A program made the position numbers and the translations under genes. This document shows positions 1 through 5,066 of a stretch of 10,358 bases of DNA, piece by piece. How positions within the stretch are numbered: the first letter of the stretch is position 1; each line of letters starts with the position of its first letter. Where the stretch lies: NCBI GenBank assembly GCA_964409635.1, contig CAYPEL010000097.1, positions 1 through 10,358 on the forward strand, written 5' to 3'. The DNA is from CAYPEL01 sp964409635. Its GTDB lineage: Bacteria; Pseudomonadota; Gammaproteobacteria; DSM-19610. The notes under the pieces are model-generated. The model searched no databases, was not told the DNA's origin, and was given only the letters and a program-made list of their open reading frames with translations.

Positions 1-52
1 AAGCCACCACCAGAAATTCGCGCCCCGGTAAACGCAGCTTCTTTCCTGCCAT
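1..52 (-). CDS. possible start of a leftward gene, truncated by the window edge
   Basis: Read leftward, an ATG at 52-50 opens a frame that stays open to the window edge and gives 17 residues, MAGKKLRLPGREFLVVA. The codons are GC-rich at third positions like the neighbouring genes, and the DNA becomes AT-rich just upstream of the ATG, as expected for a gene start. No clear Shine-Dalgarno precedes it. Seventeen codons are too few to name a family. The frame could be chance, so this is a tentative call. Confidence 0.27.
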   Translation of the reverse strand, partial: MAGKKLRLPGREFLVVA

Positions 53-77
53 TGTTATTTAGTGGATTGTTACGCAG

Positions 78-170
78 ATCCCAAAAAAGCACAGATGTTT
101 TTTCCCGCTGGGATAGCTTGCCTTATCAAACATAGCCAATAATTATGTTGGCTAGCAAACAACACTAGCC
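78..170. repeat. overlapping inverted repeats in the 5' intergenic region
   Basis: ATCCCA at 78-83 pairs with TGGGAT at 109-114, with an A6 run (83-88) able to pair with a T6 run (98-103) inside. Further on, TAGCCAA (133-139) pairs perfectly with TTGGCTA (148-154), and GGCTAG (150-155) pairs perfectly with CTAGCC (165-170). The middle segment is shared, so the last two hairpins exclude each other. A near-direct repeat of TTCCCGTACC (174-183) and TTCCCGTTACC (186-196) follows. Such an arrangement can act as an operator or as a switchable leader, but no function can be assigned from sequence alone. Confidence 0.4.
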
Positions 171-221
171 CACTTCCCGTACCTATTCCCGTTACCGTCT
201 GTATCCGTGCGATAGATGTTA

Positions 222-294
222 TTGGTCATATTTTCAATAGGTTATATATCTTATTCAGGTGTATGAAGGAGGCATGGCACGTTTGATGCGATAG
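222..294 (+). promoter_or_regulatory. weak promoter-like pair and a perfect Shine-Dalgarno without a real gene
   Basis: A weak promoter-like pair, TTGGTC at 222-227 and TATATC at 245-250 with 17-bp spacing, precedes a perfect AAGGAGG at 266-272. Only very short frames follow. An ATG at 274 encodes MARLMR and stops at 292-294, but its spacing to the Shine-Dalgarno is a single base; an in-frame ATG at 286 has a spacing of 13. Another ATG at 263, overlapping the site, encodes MKEAWHV. The next possible gene starts at 351. This could be a leader peptide, the remains of a broken gene, or chance. Confidence 0.25.
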
Positions 295-350
295 GTTGAT
301 TAAAAGCAGCAGGAATAGGCCGGCTGTTACATCAACGGGAGTTGCGAGCC

Positions 351-482
351 ATGGATATTTATCAGCATGTGATTGAAACGCTTGGTGCAGAAGATTTCGA
401 AGTGAAAGAATCTGATATTCCGGAGCCAATGGATAATTGGGCTATTGAGGATTTTAAAGACTTTATTCCTAGAGGGGAATGA
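351..482 (+). CDS. hypothetical 43-residue acidic protein
   Basis: ATG at 351 to TGA at 480-482 gives 43 residues starting MDIYQHVIETLGAEDF and ending DFIPRGE. The composition is strongly acidic, with many Asp and Glu, and the carboxy-terminal half has a patterned D/E, W, F content (NWAIEDFKDFIP). I see no membrane segment or signal peptide. GGGAG at 337-341 lies nine bases before the ATG and is an acceptable ribosome binding site. The frame is open upstream to about 300, so an earlier non-ATG start or a truncated longer gene is possible. I do not recognise the family. The gene converges on pntB with an inverted repeat between them. Confidence 0.38.
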   Translation: MDIYQHVIETLGAEDFEVKESDIPEPMDNWAIEDFKDFIPRGE

Positions 483-499
483 AGGGGTTTGTAAAACCT

Positions 500-557
500 G
501 TAGGGTGGGCGAACCCCGCTATTTGTTGCGGCATTCGGTGGGTTTCACCCACCCTAC
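500..557. repeat. 58-bp inverted repeat with a 'GTAGGGTGGG' end (REP/MITE-like)
   Basis: The left arm at 500-516 starts GTAGGGTGGGCGA and the right arm at 540-557 is GGGTTTCACCCACCCTAC. Pairing the arms gives about 17 base pairs with one mismatch and one bulged base. The loop of roughly 23 bases contains a smaller CCGC/GCGG stem (516-519 with 528-531). From memory, short dispersed repeats with this GTAGGGTGGG..CCCACCCTAC signature occur in many proteobacterial genomes, but I could not check this. It lies between the 3' ends of the 43-residue frame and pntB, so it may also protect or end both transcripts. Confidence 0.6.
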
Positions 558-558
558 G

Positions 559-588
559 GAAATTTAAAACACGCTCCGACTGTAGCGT
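559..588 (-). terminator. weak terminator-like hairpin after pntB
   Basis: Read leftward, the pntB stop codon overlaps the 5' edge of a five-base-pair stem (AGCGT at 584-588 with ACGCT at 571-575 on the plus strand). It is followed by GTTTTAAATTT. The stem is short and the T tract is interrupted, so it is a poor intrinsic terminator on its own. The larger hairpin at 500-557, next downstream, may complete termination. Confidence 0.25.
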
Positions 589-1958
589 TAGAGTTGTTTT
601 ATTTCGGTGACCAGTTTGCTGGCTACTTCTTGGCCATCACCGTAGAGCATACGGGTGTTGTCGAGGAAGAAGAGGGCATTTTCAATGCCTGAGAAACCGG
701 TACCGCGGCCACGTTTGACGACGATGACGTTTTCAGCTTTGTCGGCGTCAAGAATCGGCATACCGTAAATTGGACTAGCCGGATCGGTGCGGGCAACGGG
801 GTTAACCACATCGTTGGCGCCAATAATCAAGGCAATATCGGCTTGCGGGAATTCGGCGTTGATTTCTTCCAGGTCAAAGATCTTGTCGTAAGGCACCCCG
901 GCTTCGGCGAGCAATACATTCATGTGCCCAGGCATGCGTCCGGCAACCGGGTGAATGGCGAATTTAACTTCAACGTCGCGTTCTTCAAGTTGCTTGGCAA
1001 ATTCCCAAACTTTATGTTGTGCCTGGGCGACGGCCATACCGTAGCCCGGAACGATGATGACCTTGTTGGCGTATGCCATCATGGCCGCCACATCGCTGGC
1101 CTGGATTTCTTTCATCTCGCCCTCAACGGCCTCACCGCTGGCGATGGGCGTGGCGCCAAAGCCGGAGAACAGCACATTAGCCAGGGAGCGGTTCATGGCC
1201 TTGGCCATTAGCTGGGTGAGTAAGGTACCCGCAGAACCCACCACAGTACCGGCGATGATCATCGCGGCGTTGTTGAGTACGAAGCCTTCAAAGGCAACGG
1301 CCAGACCCGTCAGTGCATTGAAGAGTGAAATCACCACCGGCATATCGGCGCCACCGATTGGCAGGGTCATCAGTACGCCAAATAATAACGCCAACGCAAA
1401 GAACAGGAAAATGGAAAAGCCACCGGGCGTGTCAGCGATCATCAATATAAAGCCCAACACCAGGGCGGCGGCAAATAATGCAAGATTAACAATTTGCTGG
1501 TTGGGGAAAATAAAAGACTTTTTCATGAGCCCTTGCAGTTTTGCAAAAGCTACCATAGAGCCTGAAAAGGCAACTGAACCGATCAGGGCGCCGAGGACGG
1601 CCAGCACTTGAAAAGTGGAAGAGTGGAAGTTGCCTTTCATTAATTCCACGGCGGCAATAGACGCTGCAGCGCCACCACCCATCCCATTATAGATAGCAAT
1701 CATTTGTGGCATATCGGTCATTTCGACTTGCTTGCCGGTGTACCAAGCTATGCCGCCGCCAATACCAATTGCGAGGATTATCCAGAAGAAGTTATGCAGG
1801 CCGGGCAGGAATAGTGTCGCAACTGTTGCGACTACCATACCCGCACCCGCCCAGACGATACCGTCCCGGGCAGTGACGGGGGAGCTCATACGTTTCAGGC
1901 CAAGTATGAATAAGACGGCCGCTGCAAAGTAGCTAAGTTGAATCAGAGTGCTGCTCAT
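588..1958 (-). CDS. pntB: NAD(P) transhydrogenase subunit beta (PntB)
   Basis: This 456-residue protein is the beta subunit of the proton-translocating nicotinamide nucleotide transhydrogenase of the inner membrane. The enzyme couples hydride transfer from NADH to NADP+ to inward proton flow and so supplies NADPH. Residues 1 to about 260 form the membrane domain (dII) with many hydrophobic helices. After a linker, residues from about 285 form the NADP(H)-binding domain III, shown by VPGYGMAVAQAQ (303-314), GRMPGHMNVLLAEAGVPYD and GANDVVNP (380-387). E. coli PntB is 462 residues, so the length is complete. The position matching E. coli His91 is Asn91 here (IYNGMGGG). The start at 1958 has a strong GGGAGGTG site at 1963-1970 and overlaps the pntAB stop as ATGA, indicating translational coupling. 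It is last in the operon. Confidence 0.97.
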   Translation of the reverse strand: MSSTLIQLSYFAAAVLFILGLKRMSSPVTARDGIVWAGAGMVVATVATLFLPGLHNFFWIILAIGIGGGIAWYTGKQVEMTDMPQMIAIYNGMGGGAAASIAAVELMKGNFHSSTFQVLAVLGALIGSVAFSGSMVAFAKLQGLMKKSFIFPNQQIVNLALFAAALVLGFILMIADTPGGFSIFLFFALALLFGVLMTLPIGGADMPVVISLFNALTGLAVAFEGFVLNNAAMIIAGTVVGSAGTLLTQLMAKAMNRSLANVLFSGFGATPIASGEAVEGEMKEIQASDVAAMMAYANKVIIVPGYGMAVAQAQHKVWEFAKQLEERDVEVKFAIHPVAGRMPGHMNVLLAEAGVPYDKIFDLEEINAEFPQADIALIIGANDVVNPVARTDPASPIYGMPILDADKAENVIVVKRGRGTGFSGIENALFFLDNTRMLYGDGQEVASKLVTEIKQL

Positions 1959-2248
1959 TTCGCACCTCCCTTACTGCTCTTGAACATTTCCAGCATGCGT
2001 TCGGTGACGACATAGCCGCCGACAGCGTTACCCGCGCCCAGTACGACGCCGATAAAGCCGACGAAAGTTTCCATACCGGTTTCGGCGTGGCCCAGTACCA
2101 CCATCGCGCCAACCAGGACGATGCCGTGGACAAAATTGGAGCCGGACATCAACGGGGTATGCAGGATGGTCGGTACCCGGGAAATAATTTCATAACCGGT
2201 AAACCCGGCCAGCATAAAAATATAAAGTGCGGTAAATCCTTCGATCAT
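1955..2248 (-). CDS. pntAB: NAD(P) transhydrogenase alpha subunit, membrane part (PntAB)
   Basis: This 97-residue protein is the small membrane piece of the transhydrogenase alpha chain, which in E. coli is fused to the NAD-binding domain. Three hydrophobic segments are visible at about residues 5-22, 38-55 and 61-83. Between the first two lies the conserved-looking loop TPLMSGSNFVHGIVLVGAM, and the tail is charged (ERMLEMFKSSKGGAK). With the amino-terminal helices of PntB it forms the proton channel. The gene overlaps the pntAA stop by ATGA at its start and the pntB start by ATGA at its end, so the three subunits are probably translated together. Length and gene order match the split form known from Rhodospirillum rubrum. 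Confidence 0.95.
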   Translation of the reverse strand: MIEGFTALYIFMLAGFTGYEIISRVPTILHTPLMSGSNFVHGIVLVGAMVVLGHAETGMETFVGFIGVVLGAGNAVGGYVVTERMLEMFKSSKGGAK

Positions 2249-3372
2249 GAGCCTTCTACCTGTTCGCGTGTTGCATCATGGACGATTGCGCCATCGCTCG
2301 TGAGGGCGCTGCCGGTAATGACTTCATCTTCCCAGTCGGGTGCAAATTCACCGTCCTTGATCATAGGGGTGAGGAAGTTGAGTAGATTCTTGGCGTACAT
2401 TTCACTAGCGTGTACCGGTAATTCACTGGGTACATTCAGTGGGCCATAAACCAGCACGCCGTTGTGTTCAATTTGCTGGCCAGGCTCGGTCGCTTCGCAG
2501 TTGCCGCCACCTTCTGCTGCCAGGTCGATGACCACGGCGCCCGGTTTCATGCGCTCAATTGTGTGGGTGCTGATGATCCGCGGGGACGGTTTGCCGGGGA
2601 TGGCAGCGGTGGTAATGACCGCATCCGCAGCAGCGATATGGTTATCCAGTATTTCCTGTTGTTTGGCTTTTTCCTCGTCGGTTAGTTCGCGTGCGTAACC
2701 GCCGGAGCCTTCTGCAGAAACCCCCGTCTCGACAAATTTTGCGCCGAGTGATTCGACTTGTTCCTTGGTGGCAGACCGCACGTCATAGCCTTCAACGATG
2801 GCGCCCAGCCGTTTGGCGGTGGCGATAGCCTGCAAACCAGCGACACCGGCACCGATGACCAGTACCTTGGCCGGGCGTATGGTGCCGGCCGCCGTGGTCA
2901 ACATGGGGAAAAAGCCACTCACCCGGTTGGCGGCCATCAGCGCGGCTTTGTAACCGGCGACAGCGGCCTGCGAGGAAAGTACGTCCATGCTCTGGGCGCG
3001 TGATATACGGGGTACCAGTTCCATCGCAAAACTAAGAATTTTACGGTCGCGCATTAACGCTACACGTTCTGGATAACGAAACGGCAGCATCATGCCAACA
3101 ACCGTCGCGCCTTCATTCATGGCATTAATTTCGTCCTCTGAAGGCGGCTGAACCTTGAGAATCATGTCGGCATCGCGCAATAAAGTTGCTGCGTCGTCGA
3201 CCAGCGTCGCTGCGGTGTAGGCTGAATCTTCAAAATGGCTGGCAGCGCCGGCGCCTTTTTGCACAAGTACTTCAACGCCCAGCTTGGAAAAACGCTCGGC
3301 AACGGCGGGAACCAGCGCAACACGTCGTTCCCCGGGAAAACTCTCCGTGGGTACAGCCAGTCGTAACGGCAT
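2245..3372 (-). CDS. pntAA: NAD(P) transhydrogenase alpha subunit, NAD-binding part (PntAA)
   Basis: With the start at 3372 the protein has 375 residues and begins MPLRLAVPTESFPGERRVAL, the usual start of this alanine-dehydrogenase-like family. It is the soluble domain I that binds NAD(H) on the cytoplasmic side and passes hydride to domain III of PntB. The Rossmann motif GAGVAG lies at 174-179, with the acidic end of the second strand at Asp197 (GYDVR). The conserved loop RISRAQSMD carries Arg122, Gln127 and Asp130, matching the R-Q-D loop of the Rhodospirillum rubrum enzyme. An earlier in-frame ATG at 3432 would add 20 residues but runs through a long inverted repeat and lacks family similarity. 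A GGAG ten bases upstream supports 3372. First gene of pntAA-pntAB-pntB. Confidence 0.96.
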   Translation of the reverse strand: MPLRLAVPTESFPGERRVALVPAVAERFSKLGVEVLVQKGAGAASHFEDSAYTAATLVDDAATLLRDADMILKVQPPSEDEINAMNEGATVVGMMLPFRYPERVALMRDRKILSFAMELVPRISRAQSMDVLSSQAAVAGYKAALMAANRVSGFFPMLTTAAGTIRPAKVLVIGAGVAGLQAIATAKRLGAIVEGYDVRSATKEQVESLGAKFVETGVSAEGSGGYARELTDEEKAKQQEILDNHIAAADAVITTAAIPGKPSPRIISTHTIERMKPGAVVIDLAAEGGGNCEATEPGQQIEHNGVLVYGPLNVPSELPVHASEMYAKNLLNFLTPMIKDGEFAPDWEDEVITGSALTSDGAIVHDATREQVEGS

Positions 3373-3390
3373 ATGTCTTTCACTCCGGTG

Positions 3391-3431
3391 TGCCTGTAGA
3401 GGCGGGCCGTAGAACCCGGTTTCTACAGGCA
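3391..3431 (-). promoter_or_regulatory. stem-loop in the pntAA leader with an alternative fold
   Basis: Nineteen bases upstream of the pntAA start, TGCCTGTAGA (3391-3400) pairs perfectly over ten bases with TCTACAGGCA (3422-3431), and a CGGG/CCCG stem (3403-3406 with 3415-3418) can form inside. On the transcribed strand the 5' arm also contains GTAGAA, which can pair with TTCTAC after a six-base ACCGGG loop, so two exclusive folds exist. The position just before the ribosome binding site fits a translational control element. It may instead be a protein operator or an mRNA-stability hairpin. Confidence 0.45.
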
Positions 3432-3481
3432 TTATCAGTTAATGCTTGGTCAGGATGCTGAAAAACGCTTCCTGTTACGGG

Positions 3482-3529
3482 GCTTTACCCGTAAAGCACG
3501 GCATAATAGCGGATTCCTGTGTTCAGGAA
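3482..3529 (-). promoter_or_regulatory. putative pnt promoter flanked by two palindromes
   Basis: On the leftward strand TATTAT (3508-3503) is a candidate -10 box; no good -35 box is found 16 to 18 bases upstream. Two perfect inverted repeats flank it. GCTTTAC-NN-GTAAAGC at 3482-3497 would cover the expected start point, and TTCCTG-TGTT-CAGGAA at 3514-3529 would cover the spacer. A poor -35 box with flanking palindromes is what an activator- or repressor-controlled promoter often looks like. The leader would be about 120 bases. This is an inference from layout, and no regulator is identified. Confidence 0.35.
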
Positions 3530-3556
3530 AACTTAACCTTACCTGGAAATATTTGT

Positions 3557-3578
3557 AGTAATTACTGTCCAAACGTTT
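3557..3578. promoter_or_regulatory. two short palindromes upstream of the pnt promoter
   Basis: AGTAATTACT (3557-3566) and AAACGTTT (3571-3578) are perfect palindromes four bases apart. They lie about 55 to 70 bases upstream of the candidate pnt -10 box. A central ACGT flanked by A and T runs is reminiscent of LacI-family operators such as that of PurR, but the outer bases do not match a known consensus. Short palindromes are common in AT-rich intergenic DNA, so this is weak. Confidence 0.2.
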
Positions 3579-3620
3579 ACAAATGCAACTTTTTTTGGGA
3601 TAAATGAGTTATAAAGGGTT

Positions 3621-3765
3621 CGCGGCTGAATAAATTCACATGTTGGGCGTTGAGGCGCCCGTCTGGCAAGACGCTAAAACACCGGGATATGCGTGTATTC
3701 CAAGCTTTCGCAACGCAGTCAGACGGGATGGATCGGCAGTCAAAATGTGAATTTATTCAGCCACG
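3621..3765. mobile_element. MITE-like element of about 145 bp with long terminal inverted repeats
   Basis: GGCTGAATAAATTCACAT at 3624-3641 is repeated as a perfect inverse at 3745-3762. One mismatch further out, two more bases match (3621-3622 with 3764-3765), giving 20 of 21 terminal positions. After an imperfect stretch of 16 to 17 bases, an inner pair CCCGTCTG (3658-3665) and CAGACGGG (3720-3727) is again perfect. The whole element can fold into one long imperfect hairpin with a loop of about 54 bases. It has no credible reading frame, so any movement would need a transposase from elsewhere. No clear target duplication is visible at the ends. It sits between the pnt promoter region and the HNH gene, whose ribosome binding site begins about 17 bases beyond its right end. 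Confidence 0.55.
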
Positions 3766-3791
3766 AGTCCTAATTTCCAATAGGAATCGAT

Positions 3792-4385
3792 GTGTACGAT
3801 TTACGTCAACAAGTCTTGCGTACAGATGCGTCCGGCATGCCACTGGAATGGGTGAATTACCAGGACGCGGTACGCCTCTATCACCTCGGGCAGGTGGCCT
3901 ACAGTTGTGGCAGCCTGTTGTACCGGGTGCATGGGGGTGTTTGCGCCCTTACCGGGCGCCGCAGTTTTATTGACGTTAATTCGATCATTGCGACTTATGG
4001 CTATAACCACGCCCTGATGAAGGCGCGGGATACCTATAGCCCGCCACTCAATAATCCCGCCCTGTTTAAACGTGATGCCCACCTTTGTATGTACTGCGGG
4101 GTGCGTTTTAAGGTACGGGATTTATCCCGCGATCATGTCACGCCGATCAGCCAGAAAGGCGGCGATATCTGGACTAACGTAGTCACTGCGTGCCGCCGCT
4201 GCAACAATCACAAGGCGGGTCGCAGCCCTGAGCAATCAGGTATGCAATTACTGGCTGTTCCTTTTACGCCGACCCACGCGGAGTACATTTATCTGCAAGG
4301 CCGAAAAGTCCTGACTGATCAAATGGAATTTCTCAAGGCACACTTTCCCCGCACCAGTCCGATACACGAACGGATGAAAATGTAG
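3792..4385 (+). CDS. HNH endonuclease family protein
   Basis: This 197-residue protein has an HNH nuclease/zinc module in its second half. CMYC (Cys99, Cys102) and CRRC (Cys134, Cys137) are placed to bind a structural zinc. The metal-finger segment runs from DHVTP (Asp114, His115) through WTNVVTACRRCNNHKAGR, ending in Asn138-Asn139-His140. The first 90 residues (for example TDASGMPLEWVNYQDAVRLY) resemble, from memory, a widespread single-gene chromosomal HNH family of gammaproteobacteria with unknown role. The start is GTG at 3792, supported by AGGA six bases before it and an in-frame stop at 3771. An overlapping ATG at 3790 is out of frame. There is no partner methylase, immunity gene or VgrG/Rhs nearby, so a restriction or effector role is not indicated. 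Divergent from pnt and monocistronic. Confidence 0.88.
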   Translation: MYDLRQQVLRTDASGMPLEWVNYQDAVRLYHLGQVAYSCGSLLYRVHGGVCALTGRRSFIDVNSIIATYGYNHALMKARDTYSPPLNNPALFKRDAHLCMYCGVRFKVRDLSRDHVTPISQKGGDIWTNVVTACRRCNNHKAGRSPEQSGMQLLAVPFTPTHAEYIYLQGRKVLTDQMEFLKAHFPRTSPIHERMKM

Positions 4386-4486
4386 GGCGGAAATATTCCG
4401 TTACTACAGTGAAAGCCCCATTCAATATAACGAAATAGACTTTTAATCCAGAGTGTTCCTTAACAACGGACAGCCAGGTGGGCGTG

Positions 4487-4533
4487 TATAATTCCGAGTT
4501 GAGAATTATTCACCACTACCTAATCTTAGGAGA
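4487..4533 (+). promoter_or_regulatory. ppiC promoter -10 box and ribosome binding site
   Basis: A perfect TATAAT lies at 4487-4492, preceded by TG without the usual one-base gap. The -35 region is poor; CAACGG at 4464-4469 has the correct 17-bp spacing. A transcript from about 4499 would have a leader of roughly 40 bases. AGGAGA at 4528-4533 sits six bases before the ppiC ATG and is a good ribosome binding site. The promoter probably also serves the genes behind ppiC. Confidence 0.5.
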
Positions 4534-4539
4534 ACAAAG

Positions 4540-4821
4540 ATGCCTCAAGCTGCAGCAAGACATATATTGGTCGACAGTGAAGAAAAGTGTGAGCAACTGA
4601 AACAGGAAATTCTTGATGGCGGAGATTTTGCCGAGGTGGCCAAACAACATTCAACCTGTCCTTCCGGTCAGAAGGGGGGTGATCTGGGTGAGTTCGGCCC
4701 GGGCCAAATGGTAAAGGAATTTGACGAGGTGGTGTTCAGTGCGGATGTGAATACTGTGCAGGGTCCGGTAAAAACACAGTTTGGATATCACCTGCTAGAA
4801 GTTACCAGCCGCACGGACTGA
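4540..4821 (+). CDS. ppiC: peptidyl-prolyl cis-trans isomerase C (parvulin)
   Basis: This 93-residue protein is a free-standing parvulin that catalyses cis-trans isomerisation of peptidyl-prolyl bonds in the cytoplasm. No signal peptide is present. E. coli PpiC is also 93 residues and is similar throughout, including HILV (8-11), CPSGQKGGDLGEFGPGQMV (40-58), the FDEVVF segment and TQFGYHLL (79-86). The expected active-site residues His8, Cys40, Met57, Phe61, Phe81 and His84 are all there. It has its own promoter-like TATAAT and a good ribosome binding site. It is the first gene of a tightly spaced rightward run, although its product has no obvious tie to the genes that follow. Confidence 0.95.
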   Translation: MPQAAARHILVDSEEKCEQLKQEILDGGDFAEVAKQHSTCPSGQKGGDLGEFGPGQMVKEFDEVVFSADVNTVQGPVKTQFGYHLLEVTSRTD

Positions 4822-4841
4822 TCAGCTTTCATGAAGCTGAT
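4821..4841 (+). promoter_or_regulatory. hairpin holding the start codon of the small lipoprotein gene
   Basis: ATCAGCTT (4821-4828) pairs perfectly with AAGCTGAT (4834-4841). The five-base loop contains the ATG at 4831-4833. The downstream sequence is only loosely T-rich, so it is a weak terminator at most. Since the downstream gene lacks a ribosome binding site, the hairpin may limit its translation unless ribosomes finishing ppiC open it. Confidence 0.4.
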
Positions 4842-5031
4842 ACATTGTTTGTTGGTAAGCAGTGTGGCGTTGGTTCAGGCGTGTAGCAAGGAAGCATGGC
4901 AACGCGCTGGTTACGAAACTTTGCAAGATATGCAAGTGCAACAGTGTGAGAAAGAGCTGTCGGCTGATTGCGCAGACTCGATGCGTTATGAAGATTATCA
5001 ACAACAGCGAACCAGGTTGCCGTCTGAATAA
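4831..5031 (+). CDS. small putative lipoprotein, hypothetical
   Basis: The 66-residue product starts MKLIHCLLVSSVALVQAC, a short basic amino terminus and hydrophobic core ending in a lipobox-like VQAC. Lipidation at Cys18 and removal of residues 1-17 would leave a mature protein of 49 residues. The mature part (CSKEAWQRAGYETLQDMQVQ...) is polar, with two more cysteines at 39 and 47 that could form a disulfide in the periplasm. Gln at -2 of the lipobox is unusual but tolerated. I do not recognise a named family, though similar 'GYE.LQ....QQC' short proteins seem familiar from gammaproteobacteria. The gene starts nine bases after ppiC without a Shine-Dalgarno, inside a hairpin, suggesting coupling to ppiC translation. 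Confidence 0.62.
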   Translation: MKLIHCLLVSSVALVQACSKEAWQRAGYETLQDMQVQQCEKELSADCADSMRYEDYQQQRTRLPSE

Positions 5032-5066
5032 TCAACGTGGCTATTTTCTGAAGATTAGTATTTATT

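Noticed and set aside
1..135. Rightward open frame from the window edge to a TAG at 133-135
   Set aside because: The 44 residues (KPPPEIRAPVNAASF...) show no recognisable end of a protein family, and the opposite-strand ATG at 52 explains the GC-rich codons equally well.
226..429. Leftward open frame of 67 codons in the 5' intergenic region
   Set aside because: It lacks a convincing ribosome binding site, overlaps the better-supported rightward frame at 351-482, and its residue pattern (long L run, many H and Q) looks like read-through of AT-rich DNA.
843..1611. Long rightward frames opposite pntB
   Set aside because: They are antisense to a strongly supported, full-length gene and arise from its codon bias.
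3373..3432. Amino-terminal extension of PntAA from an ATG at 3432
   Set aside because: The extra 20 residues are encoded by a palindromic leader, have no family similarity, and the ATG at 3372 has a GGAG site and the standard family start.
3650..3973. Rightward frame across the MITE-like element and the HNH start
   Set aside because: It overlaps the clear HNH frame in a different phase and has no family features.
4386..4420. Possible terminator after the HNH gene
   Set aside because: GGGC and GCCC can pair at a distance and GGAAATATTCC is a palindrome, but neither forms a stable stem followed by a T run.
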